From Ekhidna lutea (GTDB lineage: Bacteria > Bacteroidota > Bacteroidia > Cytophagales > Cyclobacteriaceae): a stretch of DNA of 64,000 nt. The DNA is taken from the NCBI RefSeq assembly GCF_900188325.1, contig NZ_FZPD01000006.1:124001-188000 (forward strand), read 5' to 3'. Of the stretch, positions 8,410 through 17,737 are shown one piece after another. Below the pieces are notes generated by a model. It was not told the origin of the DNA. It was given only the letters and a program-made list of their open reading frames with translations, and made no database searches. Numbering within the stretch: the stretch's first letter is position 1; every line of letters begins with the position of its first letter. Both the position numbers and the translations under genes were made by a program.

Positions 8410-9822
8410 TTGAACATTCACAAGTTTACATTTTTACTTATCCTCCTGCTAGGTTCGTTCAATGGCCTAATTGCTCAAAATGATTCCACTGAACTATTAA
8501 CAATTGGCAAAATCATCATTGAGGGAAACTTTAAGACAAAACCTCAGATGATCACGCGAGAGCTCAGCTTTGCTGAAGATAGCACCTACCAGCGCTACCA
8601 GCTGGACAGCATGTTTGTTTGGGATCGTAATCGCATTTACAATACAAACCTTTTCAATGAAGTTAACATTGAGCTGGCAAACAAGCAAAATGGAGATACT
8701 GACGTTAAGATTACTGTAGATGAACGATGGTACTTTTATCCATTCCCTATTTTCAGACTAACAGATCGGAACTTCAACGATTGGTGGGTCAACAGGGATC
8801 GTGACTTGAGCCGTGTCAATTATGGTTTAAAGCTTTCCCAATTTAATTTTCGCGGGCGCGGTGAATTGCTAAGATTATGGCTGCAAACAGGATTTGAAAC
8901 AGTGCTTAATCTGCACTATCGCATTCCTTATATCGACAAACAACAAAAAAACGGCTTACTCATTAGCTCCAGCTACTTTGAAGCGAAAAATGTGCCCGTA
9001 ACCACCATTGATAATGTCCGAAGATTTACTTCTTCTCGTGAAAATATCCTTCGTAAAGCCTTTACCAATTCAATTGTTCATTCCTACAGGAGTTCGTTCT
9101 ATTCATACCATCGGACAAGTATTGGTCATTTGCGAGTAGACATTGCCGATACTGTCGCCAGCCTTAATCCCAATTATCTTGGAGATGGAAAAACTCAGCA
9201 GCAATATTTTTCACTCGCGTATTCGTATGTATGGGATAGGCGCAACAACCCAAACTATCCGACTAAAGGTGAGCTTTATCGAGCCGGAATCTCAAAGGTT
9301 GGCCTTGGCTTATACAATGATGTAGACTACTGGCGTGCTGGGATCAGCTTAACAAAATACTGGTCTTTTAAGGACAACTTCTTCCTGGCGAGTAACCTCC
9401 GTGGTGTAAGTACATTTCCAGCAAAAGATCGAAACTATTTCAATTACACCTCAATGGGATTTGGCAGAGAAGTATTACGAGGTTACGACCTTAACATCAT
9501 TGAAGCGAGCTCTTATGTAATGCAGCGCAATGAATTTAAGCATCAGCTATTCGGTAGAAAATATGATATTAGCAAAGCAATGCCTCTGCGTCAGTTCCAG
9601 ACGTTACCCATCACTATTTACGCCAAAATATTCTTTGATCAAGGATATGCAATTGGGTTTCCTAACTATGAAGGAAGTGCCTTACTAACAGATAAATACT
9701 TGTACAGCATAGGCACAGGATTGGATCTGGTTATTATCAATGATATCACCTTCCGGTTTGAGCTCTCAAAAAACGCAGAGAATCAAACACATTTCTTTAT
9801 CAATCTTCTTTCGCTTCTTTAG
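8410..9822 (+). CDS. BamA/TamA family outer-membrane protein
   Basis: A 470-residue Omp85-type protein. After a signal peptide (NIHKFTFLLILLLGSFNGLIAQ) comes one POTRA-like domain (KIIIEGNFKTKPQMITREL through VKITVDERW), then a long beta-barrel with many aromatic strands. The loop-6 signature (V/L)RGYD is present in GREVLRGYDLN. With a single POTRA it is much shorter than BamA (about 800 residues), so it is a TamA-like or accessory Omp85 protein rather than the essential assembly factor. There is no ATG near the signal peptide; I use TTG at 8410, with TTG 8374 as a less likely upstream alternative. Substrate or partner is unknown. Confidence 0.82.
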   Translation: MNIHKFTFLLILLLGSFNGLIAQNDSTELLTIGKIIIEGNFKTKPQMITRELSFAEDSTYQRYQLDSMFVWDRNRIYNTNLFNEVNIELANKQNGDTDVKITVDERWYFYPFPIFRLTDRNFNDWWVNRDRDLSRVNYGLKLSQFNFRGRGELLRLWLQTGFETVLNLHYRIPYIDKQQKNGLLISSSYFEAKNVPVTTIDNVRRFTSSRENILRKAFTNSIVHSYRSSFYSYHRTSIGHLRVDIADTVASLNPNYLGDGKTQQQYFSLAYSYVWDRRNNPNYPTKGELYRAGISKVGLGLYNDVDYWRAGISLTKYWSFKDNFFLASNLRGVSTFPAKDRNYFNYTSMGFGREVLRGYDLNIIEASSYVMQRNEFKHQLFGRKYDISKAMPLRQFQTLPITIYAKIFFDQGYAIGFPNYEGSALLTDKYLYSIGTGLDLVIINDITFRFELSKNAENQTHFFINLLSLL

Positions 9823-9836
9823 CCATTATTTTACCG

Positions 9837-9871
9837 AAAAACATGCAGATCGACCGAGCATGTCTTTTGAT
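9837..9871 (+). terminator. Candidate terminator after the BamA/TamA-like gene
   Basis: ACATGC at 9841-9846 pairs with GCATGT at 9858-9863, flanked by AAAA upstream and CTTTTGATTTT downstream. It begins 15 bp after the stop codon. The stem is short and the loop 11 nt, so this is a weak candidate. Confidence 0.35.
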
Positions 9872-9927
9872 TTTCAGCATCGGATGCTATTGCGTAATTT
9901 TCTAATCAAATCTTAATAATTGATACC

Positions 9928-11415
9928 ATGCGAAACACCCTCACCTTATTCCTTCTGACTTGTTTCTTTTTCATCCATGCTCAGGATCGATCCATTCCTG
10001 CAGATGAAGTTATAAGTACGAATCATGAAATTACCGTCAAAGGCAAGTCTGTCCCTTTCAAAGCAACAACAGGTACTCAACCTGTATGGAATGATGAGGA
10101 AAAAGCCATTGCTGCGGTACATTTTACCTACTATGAACGTACTGATATAAAAAATAAAGCTTCTCGCCCACTCCTCATTTCCTTCAATGGGGGACCCGGC
10201 TCGGCTTCAGTTTGGATGCATCTGGCCTACACTGGACCAAAAATTTTGAAAGTGGATGATGAAGGATTTCCAGTTCAGCCCTATGGTGTAAAAGACAATC
10301 CTAACTCAATACTTGACATGGCAGATATTGTATTTGTGAATCCGGTAAATACAGGTTATTCCAGAATCCTTGATACTGAAAATACAGAGCGGGATTTTTT
10401 CTTTGGGGTTCAGGAAGACATATCCTATCTGGCTGAATGGATCAACACATTCGTTACCCGAATGAATCGTTGGGAATCTCCAAAGTATCTGATAGGCGAA
10501 AGTTATGGGACCACTCGTGTTTCCGGGCTTGCATTGGAACTGCAAAACAGACAATGGATGTATTTAAATGGGGTGATTCTGGTTTCCCCAACTGAGCTGG
10601 GGATCCACAGTGGCAGAGGCCGAAGAGATGGCCCGCTTGGCGCAGCTTTGCGGGTACCTTATTTTACAGCGGCAGCATGGTATCATAAAAAGCTGCCTCA
10701 AGATTTGCAGAGCAAAGATTTACTGGAAGTCCTTGAAGAGGTTGAGACTTATTCCATACAAGAGCTAATGCCCATACTGGTTAAGGGTGGATTTGTAAGT
10801 GAAATGGAAAAGAAAGAAGCTGCTCGTATGATGGCAAGGTATTCTGGCATTTCTGAAAAGGCCATTTTACAGTACAATCTGGACGTGCCTGCCTCCTTTT
10901 TCTGGAAAGAGCTACTTCGAGAGGAAGGATTTACCGTCGGTCGACTAGACTCACGATACAAAGGAATAGATCGCACGGAAGGCGGTGACCGACCGGACTT
11001 TAACTCAGAGCTTACCAGCTGGCTTCATGCCTTTACTCCTGCTATTAACTACTACTACAAAAACGTTTTGAAGTACGAGACAGATATGAAATACAACATG
11101 TTTGGGCCCGTACATCCATGGAATAGAGATGGTAATAATACCGGTGAAAACCTCAGGCAGGCAATGGCACAAAACCCATACCTTCATACCATGATCCAAA
11201 GTGGCTATTACGATGGAGCCACTAAATATTTTGATGCAAAATACACCATGTGGCAAATAGACCCCAGTGGTAAAATGAAAGATCGGCTTTCCTTCAAAGG
11301 ATACCGAAGTGGTCATATGATGTACTTGAGAAACGAGGATTTAATCAGCAGCAATGATCATTTAAGAGAGTTTATTCAGAAAACATTACCTGGAAATAAA
11401 CCTGCAAAGTATTGA
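9928..11415 (+). CDS. Exported S10 family serine carboxypeptidase
   Basis: A 495-residue secreted peptidase with a signal peptide ending near FFFIHAQ. The S10 alpha/beta-hydrolase hallmarks are visible: the oxyanion motif FNGGPGS (86-92), the nucleophile Ser192 in GESYGTTR, Asp429 in SGYYDGATKYF, and His463 in GHMMYL. S10 enzymes remove C-terminal residues from peptides at acidic pH, so this protein probably degrades peptides in the periplasm or outside the cell. Length and motif order agree with other Bacteroidota S10 proteins. No C-terminal T9SS sorting domain is seen. It lies 40 bp upstream of the Ere-like gene and could be co-transcribed with it. Confidence 0.93.
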   Translation: MRNTLTLFLLTCFFFIHAQDRSIPADEVISTNHEITVKGKSVPFKATTGTQPVWNDEEKAIAAVHFTYYERTDIKNKASRPLLISFNGGPGSASVWMHLAYTGPKILKVDDEGFPVQPYGVKDNPNSILDMADIVFVNPVNTGYSRILDTENTERDFFFGVQEDISYLAEWINTFVTRMNRWESPKYLIGESYGTTRVSGLALELQNRQWMYLNGVILVSPTELGIHSGRGRRDGPLGAALRVPYFTAAAWYHKKLPQDLQSKDLLEVLEEVETYSIQELMPILVKGGFVSEMEKKEAARMMARYSGISEKAILQYNLDVPASFFWKELLREEGFTVGRLDSRYKGIDRTEGGDRPDFNSELTSWLHAFTPAINYYYKNVLKYETDMKYNMFGPVHPWNRDGNNTGENLRQAMAQNPYLHTMIQSGYYDGATKYFDAKYTMWQIDPSGKMKDRLSFKGYRSGHMMYLRNEDLISSNDHLREFIQKTLPGNKPAKY

Positions 11416-11455
11416 TCCGTGTAATTTCGAGTTAATAAAGGCGTTGCTCACTTGA

Positions 11456-12622
11456 ATGATTACCAGATCCATCATTTTTATTGTTTGGCTTTTTGTCAGC
11501 ATCCATTCTGGCGCTCAAATACCTTCGTATATTCAACCTGTAAGCATTGAAGACGATGACAATTTTGATGGGTATGAATTGATTGATGTAGACAGCAACC
11601 AGGTATTTGTGCTGGCAGAGCATTGGCACAATATAAGGAAAGTGCCCAGAGCAACAATGAAGGTGCTCCAACACCTTCACAGTAACGCCAATGTTCGAAT
11701 ACTTGCAATAGAGCAAGGAGCGAGTGCTGCTCATATGATTAATACCTATCTAAGCTCTGGTGATACCACACACCTGCGACAAATCATTCGGAACACACTC
11801 TTTTGGGGAAGAGAAAACTGGAAGTTTTTTGAGGATTTATACGCATTTAATCAATCAATACCGGATGAAGACAGGATCATTGTCAAAAGCATTGATATTG
11901 AATACAAAATGGCTGCAGCAATTTTCGTTATCAATGAGTTAATTGGAGAAAAGGAGATTCCAGAATCGTTGCAAGGGACTGTTGGTATGTTTAAACAGCT
12001 TTTCAATAATACCCGAGAACATCGGGAAAACTATGAGGGACTATCCGTCATGTATTATTATGACCGTGAACTTGTGGAAAGTTTGATCCTTATGACCATC
12101 GATGAGATGGAACGTAAGAGTGATGATTATACAAGCTTCTTTGGAGAAGATTTTGTTCAGTTTGCCACCATGATCCTGGAAATGGATGATGGATTAACGT
12201 TTGACTACACCAACCCCAATAACAATTACAAATTCAGAGACCGGCTTATCTATAAGAAATTCATCTCGCTAACTGAGGAGCATCCTGACAAAGGTATTCT
12301 GTGCGTCATTGGGATGCGGCATGCAACAAAAGGGTCGTCCATCTATAAATTGGATAACCTTGAATTTTCACCATTGTATAAAAAAGTGGCTATGATTAAA
12401 GTCTCTGCGCTTTTTAACAAAATGATCATTTCCAGTGACCTCAAGCGAATCAATTACAACTATCCAAAACTGCTCCGGTCAAGCCCGGCTACTTTAATTA
12501 AGCATACGGATGAGAATGCTGCACTGAAATCAAGTAAAGGATTTGATTACACACTTTTTATCAATGATAATGGTGAACTCACACCATTTGATAAAATTTA
12601 TAAACGAGAATACGGAGAATAA
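11456..12622 (+). CDS. Exported protein with erythromycin-esterase-like fold (tentative)
   Basis: A 388-residue protein with a signal peptide ending near IHSGAQ. I do not recognise a close family, but three features recall the Ere/TIKI-type superfamily: FVLAEHWHN (Glu55 and His58 spaced like the GExxH motif), LAIEQGAS (Glu86), and a late His in VIGMRHATKGSS. The body is largely helical. Ere-type enzymes open lactone or ester bonds and related proteins are peptidases; substrate and activity are unknown here. It follows the S10 carboxypeptidase and is convergent with tsaC, the stop codons being only a few bp apart. Resistance function should not be assumed. Confidence 0.45.
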   Translation: MITRSIIFIVWLFVSIHSGAQIPSYIQPVSIEDDDNFDGYELIDVDSNQVFVLAEHWHNIRKVPRATMKVLQHLHSNANVRILAIEQGASAAHMINTYLSSGDTTHLRQIIRNTLFWGRENWKFFEDLYAFNQSIPDEDRIIVKSIDIEYKMAAAIFVINELIGEKEIPESLQGTVGMFKQLFNNTREHRENYEGLSVMYYYDRELVESLILMTIDEMERKSDDYTSFFGEDFVQFATMILEMDDGLTFDYTNPNNNYKFRDRLIYKKFISLTEEHPDKGILCVIGMRHATKGSSIYKLDNLEFSPLYKKVAMIKVSALFNKMIISSDLKRINYNYPKLLRSSPATLIKHTDENAALKSSKGFDYTLFINDNGELTPFDKIYKREYGE

Positions 12623-12625
12623 TCG

Positions 12626-13597
12626 TTAAACAGACGCTCGTCTCAAACGATCGTTGATTGCAATACCTAATCCTTCTTTCGGAACATACTCTGCCAGTAT
12701 CACCTCAATGTGTGGTTGATCCATTTTCCTTAATGCAGCAAAGATGTTTCGTGCTGCCTCTTCTATATCTGCAGACGAAGTAAGAACAACCTGATTATCT
12801 TTCGGGATATCATAACATTTACTAAAAGAGATAATACCAGTTGTGTCAGGATTTAACCCTTTTAAGTTCTCTAAAATATCACCCAGTATCAATTTTCTCC
12901 CTGGTGAATAGTGTGATTTCAGCATGCCAGGTGCTGCAGGATTAGAGCTCATATTTACGCTGATTTTTACTTCACCAACCACAGATTCGATAGCCTCTAC
13001 TTTTGTTCCTCCGAGTCTGTAAACCACCGTTTCTCCATCCTCAAATCCAACAATGGTAGACTCTAAACCAATGTGACAAGGGCCGCCATCCAATATATAA
13101 GGTATTTTTTCCTGCAACTGATCATGGACATGTTTTGCACTTGTGGGTGACACATACCCAAATGGATTTGCACTTGGAGCTGCAAGGGGAAACTCCAACT
13201 CCCTCAGCAATTTAAGCGTAGTAGCGTGATTAGGGATTCTCACTGCTACCCGGTCAAGGCCGGATGTAAGAATATCGGGTACACCAGGCTTCTTATCAAG
13301 CAAAATAGTGAGGGGTCCTGGCCAAAACTGATTCGCCAGTATTCGCGCTTCGTCCGGGATTTTCTTCACCATGCCTTCCACTTTTTCAAGTGAATCGACA
13401 TGCGCGATAAGTGGATCGAATTTGGGACGATTCTTGACCTGATAGATTTTTAAGATGGCATCTTCACTGAGCGCATTCCCTGCCAAACCATATACAGTCT
13501 CCGTTGGAATGCCTATAACTTCACCCATTTGGAGAAGCGATTTAGCCCGTTCAATATTTTTTCCTATTTCTGCCACCGAAAATAAAATTGACTGCAA
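12626..13597 (-). CDS. tsaC: Threonylcarbamoyl-AMP synthase (TsaC/Sua5)
   Basis: This enzyme makes L-threonylcarbamoyladenylate from threonine, bicarbonate and ATP, the first step of t6A modification at position 37 of ANN-decoding tRNAs. The YrdC-like domain fills about residues 10-200, with IPTETVYGLAG, KNRPKFDPLIAHV and PSANPFGYVSPT as the conserved nucleotide-binding motifs. A further about 110 residues, joined by an SNPAAPGMLKSHYSPGRK linker, form the C-terminal Sua5 domain. At 323 residues it is the long Sua5 type, common in Bacteroidota. The gene is convergent with the Ere-like gene and seems monocistronic. Confidence 0.94.
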   Translation of the reverse strand: MQSILFSVAEIGKNIERAKSLLQMGEVIGIPTETVYGLAGNALSEDAILKIYQVKNRPKFDPLIAHVDSLEKVEGMVKKIPDEARILANQFWPGPLTILLDKKPGVPDILTSGLDRVAVRIPNHATTLKLLRELEFPLAAPSANPFGYVSPTSAKHVHDQLQEKIPYILDGGPCHIGLESTIVGFEDGETVVYRLGGTKVEAIESVVGEVKISVNMSSNPAAPGMLKSHYSPGRKLILGDILENLKGLNPDTTGIISFSKCYDIPKDNQVVLTSSADIEEAARNIFAALRKMDQPHIEVILAEYVPKEGLGIAINDRLRRASV

Positions 13598-13770
13598 AGA
13601 TGAACCTTACATTTCAATTTGCCATGTGGCATTGAAATATTGATTGATGTTGAATAGGATTTTTGAAATGATTCAAAAGGATATAAATAATCTTCTCTGC
13701 TGGAGGAGTTTGACGGGTTGTTAAAAAGGCTATCCTTTTTAGAAAACCATTTTATAGTTAACCCACCCCT

Positions 13771-13788
13771 TCCCCTCCAAGGAGGGGA
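13771..13788. repeat. Perfect inverted repeat within a dispersed-type intergenic element
   Basis: TCCCCTCC (13771-13778) and GGAGGGGA (13781-13788) are perfect 8-bp arms around AA, preceded by ACCCACCCCT. Such C-rich palindromes are frequent intergenic repeats in Bacteroidota genomes, from general knowledge. No U tract follows, so it is not a clear terminator. The remainder of 13598-13851 shows nothing recognisable. Confidence 0.55.
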
Positions 13789-13851
13789 TTAATGGCTGTT
13801 TTTCTTTTACCTTCTCTAATTTTCAAGTTATTTTAGTCTAAAACCTAGACT

Positions 13852-14007
13852 ATGACCAGTAAATCAAAAAATACACTTAGAATCATATCCATTATTCTTG
13901 CCGTTCTTGTCATTTTAATGGACTTAGGAATTATTCCAAATGTGGTTAATTATCACTTCTGGGTAATGGTAATAGCGTATTTCCTTCTTGTGCTGAGTAT
14001 CCGTTAA
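13852..14007 (+). CDS. Small two-helix membrane protein (51 aa)
   Basis: An ATG at 13852 opens a 51-residue frame beginning MTSKSKNTLRIISIIL and ending LLVLSIR. It predicts two transmembrane helices (about residues 10-29 and 34-50) joined by a short turn, with a basic N-terminus. Proteins of this size and pattern occur widely in Bacteroidota as uncharacterised membrane proteins. Codon use is normal. Its TAA (14005-14007) overlaps on the opposite strand the stop codon of the large convergent T9SS cargo gene (14004-14006). It is too short for a homology claim by eye, but the clean start, helices and stop support a real gene. Confidence 0.6.
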   Translation: MTSKSKNTLRIISIILAVLVILMDLGIIPNVVNYHFWVMVIAYFLLVLSIR

Positions 14008-16778
14008 CGTCTCAAAAGGAGCCTTCCGCTCTTGGACTGCCCCTGATACTGGATTCGGTAGAAGTAAATCCCATTAGCTAATGAAGTACCCGAAGGAGTT
14101 GTTCCGTCCCACCTTACGGAATTAGTACCTGCATACTGTTGTGCCCATAATATGGTGTTGACTAGTTCTCCATTGGCAGACAGTATATCGATACGTACTT
14201 CTCCATCCTGGGGAATGGTGAATTGTATACTCGTCTCATCCAAAAATGGATTTGGATAGGTTGTCAGGATCTGAAAAGATTCGGGTTCAGTCGTTGGCAC
14301 TGTGATCGGTTTGAAATCTGTAATTTCAGCAGTAAAAACACCATTTCCATGGGTGGCAATCACCAAACGTCCATCGCTTGCCCGATAATCCATCATAGGG
14401 ATTATTGAACTCCCGATAAAGTTTGCTGACTCTTTGATCCAGGTAGTCGATGCTCCATTCAGATTTTCTGTGCTGTAAAGCCCAACGCTTGTACCAACCA
14501 AAAACAAGTTTCCTGAGTTTTTGGGAATGATCTCTGCCCATCGAATACTTGGGCCACTACCTGACCCATCCGAATTTTCTTCTAGATTTCCACTCACATC
14601 TGCAAACGTTTGTCCTCCGTCCAGGCTTTCAAAAATAGACGGCACATTATAGCTTGAAAAAATTACAAGAATGTGCTGGGGATCTTCAGGGTTTACAGCA
14701 ATACTTGAGACGTATGCACTGTCTGGCAAAGAAGGTCCCGAGATGGCGCTGACCTGAAAATCAACTTCAGAACCAGCATTATCTAATCTGAAAAGCTCAC
14801 CAGCGCTTGTGCCAAAGTAGACCTTCTCTCCATCGAGTGATACTTCAATAGCACTCACCAATCCGTCTTCTAAAGGGTCTTCATTTACTTTAATCCACCC
14901 GGTACTATTTGGAATCTGTGATCCACCGGGAATTTGCGATACGTTTGGATGATAGTATAAATGATTCCCTCCAGCGCAAAACATCCTGTTTTGATTAATT
15001 GGATCTAAAACAAAAGGGTTTACGAATAAATAGATTGACCCAGATGATGCAACAAGTCCCCCCGGGTCTACTCGACCGAAAGAGCTGATTTTGAAATCTT
15101 CGTTTAAAGTTAATCGTAGTGTTTGTCCACGTTGAAATGAAGTAAACCAAAGTAAATCGTCTTTAGTAGTGGCAGCATAGGCTCCATCACCACCAAGCAC
15201 ACCTTGCCAAATTTTACCTCCTCCGGTGATGTCTGTACCATTATCCTGCATGCCTCCAATTATGGTAGGATCATTAGCCTGCCTGGATTGTGTAATTGTG
15301 AAAAACTGTGAGGTGATAAATCCATTATTCCTGCTTTGCCAGAAAACAGAGTCCGCAGTAATATCATTCGATTGGATAAGCCCTCCGTCACTAGCCGAAA
15401 GAGCAGTATTTGGATTGGATGGTAGAAAAAGAAGATCATGCTGGTCAGGATGATGATTTGGATAAATTCCACTACCGCCTCCAGGGTCATATCCCCCGAT
15501 CCATTTAATGTTCCCTTTCGTTCGAAACCCATCCGTGGATCTGTACAGGTTAGTGCCTCCAATAAATACAGTGTTCTGATCTTCAGGATGCACTTTAATC
15601 ATCATATTATATGATCCCTGTGTATTTAAATCACCAAGTTCAGCTTCAAAATTAGGAACAACCCTTGGATTAGGATCAAACCCCTTGACTTTGCTTGAGC
15701 TGTTCATCTGCGCAAGGTTATGCTCGATAATAAAGATTGGATTTGAGTCGAGCATGAAGTAAGTGATGTCCGGATTGGATGGGCTTGATCCAATGGCCAC
15801 TCTTCGGTACCTCGATTCTTTAGTCAATGGTGTAATATCTATCCACTCCTGTCCATCCAGTGAATAATATAGTCCGGCATCAGGGGAACGAACGTCTGTT
15901 GAAGTTTCTGTTGACAACCCAGCATAAAACACATTATTTTCTGATCTTTCAAGTGAGGTATAAAAAGAAGCATTTACTTCATTCAGATCAACAGATTCAT
16001 CCAAATTGAAAAGCTGTTGACCAAGTACCACCTCCCATGAATCACCACCATCAACCGATCGCAATATTCCACCGAATGCGGCAACAATAAGCTCATCTTC
16101 CAGCTGGTTTTCCGGATTTATTTCTATGTTCCAGATGTACTGAAATTGACTATTAAAAACATTAGGATCAGAATCTTGTGTAGAAACAATAGGATTCCAG
16201 CTTTCTCCATTGTCTGTAGATTTATAAATACCATCCCCACGGAACGGCGCATCACCTCCGCGGGTCGAGTTACCAACAATCTCTCCTGTCCCATGATACC
16301 AGGTATCTTCATGACCTGGTCTAATATCCTGAACAATACATGTTACACTATTTCTATTTTCCGGATTTGATTTTTTCACCCAGGAAATCCCCCCATCTGT
16401 ACTTTTCCATACTCCTCCTGAAACACCACCAGCCAGGATGATATCCTCATTTCGGACATCAAAAGCAACCGCACGGGTTCTCCCACCAACATTATTTGGA
16501 CCAACGGATTCAATGGACAGCTGTTGCGTGCGTAAATGAGCAGTTTTGTACTGTAGCTTTTTCTCGAAAAGGAGCTCTGCATTTCTGATGTTTGGAGGTA
16601 CCTCACCTGTAATCGGATCAGCAGTGAGCATTTTTAAATATTCACTACGACCCATCAAATCTTCTCTACCTCCAATTTCAGAGGGTTCATCCGAAATTTC
16701 AATGGTATATTCAGGTGAGAAGTATTCGTGAGTACCTGCTAGCAGGCATATACAGACTGACCAGAAAAGCTTCTTCAA
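14004..16778 (-). CDS. Secreted BNR/sortilin-type repeat protein with T9SS type A sorting domain
   Basis: A 924-residue cargo protein of the type IX secretion system. A signal peptide (LFWSVCICLLAGTHEY) is followed by many Asp-box/BNR-like blades such as GVWKSTDGGISW, GIYKSTDNGESW and GILRSVDGGDSW, expected to form beta-propellers. The last about 80 residues, from TYPNPFLDETSIQFTIP to SGRLLLRR, form a type A C-terminal sorting domain with FlgD-like strands (DGEVRIDILSANG, GIYFYRIQ). Related propellers bind or hydrolyse glycans or proteins, but no catalytic residues are obvious, so an enzyme name is not justified. It starts 1 bp after the preceding minus-strand gene, as last gene of a four-gene operon. 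Confidence 0.88.
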   Translation of the reverse strand: MKKLFWSVCICLLAGTHEYFSPEYTIEISDEPSEIGGREDLMGRSEYLKMLTADPITGEVPPNIRNAELLFEKKLQYKTAHLRTQQLSIESVGPNNVGGRTRAVAFDVRNEDIILAGGVSGGVWKSTDGGISWVKKSNPENRNSVTCIVQDIRPGHEDTWYHGTGEIVGNSTRGGDAPFRGDGIYKSTDNGESWNPIVSTQDSDPNVFNSQFQYIWNIEINPENQLEDELIVAAFGGILRSVDGGDSWEVVLGQQLFNLDESVDLNEVNASFYTSLERSENNVFYAGLSTETSTDVRSPDAGLYYSLDGQEWIDITPLTKESRYRRVAIGSSPSNPDITYFMLDSNPIFIIEHNLAQMNSSSKVKGFDPNPRVVPNFEAELGDLNTQGSYNMMIKVHPEDQNTVFIGGTNLYRSTDGFRTKGNIKWIGGYDPGGGSGIYPNHHPDQHDLLFLPSNPNTALSASDGGLIQSNDITADSVFWQSRNNGFITSQFFTITQSRQANDPTIIGGMQDNGTDITGGGKIWQGVLGGDGAYAATTKDDLLWFTSFQRGQTLRLTLNEDFKISSFGRVDPGGLVASSGSIYLFVNPFVLDPINQNRMFCAGGNHLYYHPNVSQIPGGSQIPNSTGWIKVNEDPLEDGLVSAIEVSLDGEKVYFGTSAGELFRLDNAGSEVDFQVSAISGPSLPDSAYVSSIAVNPEDPQHILVIFSSYNVPSIFESLDGGQTFADVSGNLEENSDGSGSGPSIRWAEIIPKNSGNLFLVGTSVGLYSTENLNGASTTWIKESANFIGSSIIPMMDYRASDGRLVIATHGNGVFTAEITDFKPITVPTTEPESFQILTTYPNPFLDETSIQFTIPQDGEVRIDILSANGELVNTILWAQQYAGTNSVRWDGTTPSGTSLANGIYFYRIQYQGQSKSGRLLLRR

Positions 16779-16779
16779 T

Positions 16780-17133
16780 CTATTCGATTACAGTATTTAC
16801 TTTGTTTATGCGCCCCTCTGACAATTCTCCTGTCTTCACCCCTTCACCATCATTATTTTTATCGCCTAACCGTGCATCAACGAAGTAAGACTTAGGTTCT
16901 ACATCTTTAAATGTTACCCGGCCCTTTTTATCCGTTTTTTGAACAGCTAGTGCATTTTCACTGGCCAGATAATCTTCTTCATTTGCATATATGGTTACCG
17001 TGGCTCCTTCAATGAAATTTCCCAGTCCGTCTATCACGGTAACTCTTAATTTAGTTGGAAGCAGTTGTGCTTCCGCTGACTCAATTGATACTGCTCCTAA
17101 GATCAGGACCATGATTAAAGTGACTACTCTCAT
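16780..17133 (-). CDS. Exported carboxypeptidase-regulatory-like (beta-sandwich) domain protein
   Basis: A 117-residue exported protein with signal peptide MRVVTLIMVLILGAVSIES then AEAQ. The mature part is a single transthyretin-like beta-sandwich: LRVTVIDGLGNFIEGATVTIY, then TDKKGRVTFKDVEPKSYFV, the pattern of carboxypeptidase regulatory-like domains found at the N-terminus of many Bacteroidota outer-membrane proteins. Here the domain stands alone. It is probably periplasmic or surface-exposed and may bind another envelope protein. The gene lies inside the T9SS cargo operon, with 7 bp to the gene before and 1 bp to the gene after, so it is presumably made together with the cargo proteins. 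Confidence 0.75.
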   Translation of the reverse strand: MRVVTLIMVLILGAVSIESAEAQLLPTKLRVTVIDGLGNFIEGATVTIYANEEDYLASENALAVQKTDKKGRVTFKDVEPKSYFVDARLGDKNNDGEGVKTGELSEGRINKVNTVIE

Positions 17134-17140
17134 GCTATTG

Positions 17141-17734
17141 TTATTGTTTACTTTTTATTGAAAAAATATACTGAGCTAGATCCTCAAAGTTATCAGCTTG
17201 TTTGTATTTCCTGTCAGGATACGAATTTGCTATCAATTTGATACGTGTTGGCTGATCATTTTCTTCAATGTACTCAATTTGAACATTTCCATATTTCTGA
17301 TCAATCGGCTCTACTTGACCTCTTCTTGGCTTTAAGTAGTGCATTTCTTTCGATTCCACCACATCGCCCTTCTCCCGCATGGTGTGTCTGCTCAGCACCA
17401 GCCTATAATCGAGCTTCTTCACCTGATCCGCCAAATAATCAAACAGATAATGAAAATTATTCTTACCGTATTTCGCTTCATAATTAATTGCAAAACCATT
17501 GCTATAAGTAGATTCCAGCAAAAGTATTTGCGGGTCTTTATCTACCCCTTGCTTTCTCCAGAAATAAGATTGCCAGAGATCATTTAGAAACTCTGCACAA
17601 TAGTCAGAAGTTTTCCAGGCCTGAAACCGTCTCACAAACGACTGACTTCTTTTGATCATCTCGTTTACAAGGATTTGGGTTGGGGATTTACCCTTCCCAA
17701 ACAAACGTGTATAAATATCATCGAAATAGCTCAT
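17141..17734 (-). CDS. Conserved hypothetical protein in T9SS cargo operon
   Basis: A 197-residue soluble protein beginning MSYFDDIYTRLFGKGKSPTQ, with no signal peptide or membrane segment. The N-terminal half is helical and aromatic-rich (SYFWRKQG near residue 75), and the C-terminal half has alternating charged beta-type strands (VQIEYIEENDQPTRIKLIA). I do not recognise the family. Its position, 3 bp after the giant type B cargo gene and 7 bp before the small exported domain gene, makes co-expression nearly certain. A cytoplasmic helper for synthesis or targeting of the cargo is one possibility, but the sequence gives no direct evidence for it. Confidence 0.65.
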   Translation of the reverse strand: MSYFDDIYTRLFGKGKSPTQILVNEMIKRSQSFVRRFQAWKTSDYCAEFLNDLWQSYFWRKQGVDKDPQILLLESTYSNGFAINYEAKYGKNNFHYLFDYLADQVKKLDYRLVLSRHTMREKGDVVESKEMHYLKPRRGQVEPIDQKYGNVQIEYIEENDQPTRIKLIANSYPDRKYKQADNFEDLAQYIFSIKSKQ

Positions 17735-17737
17735 CTT

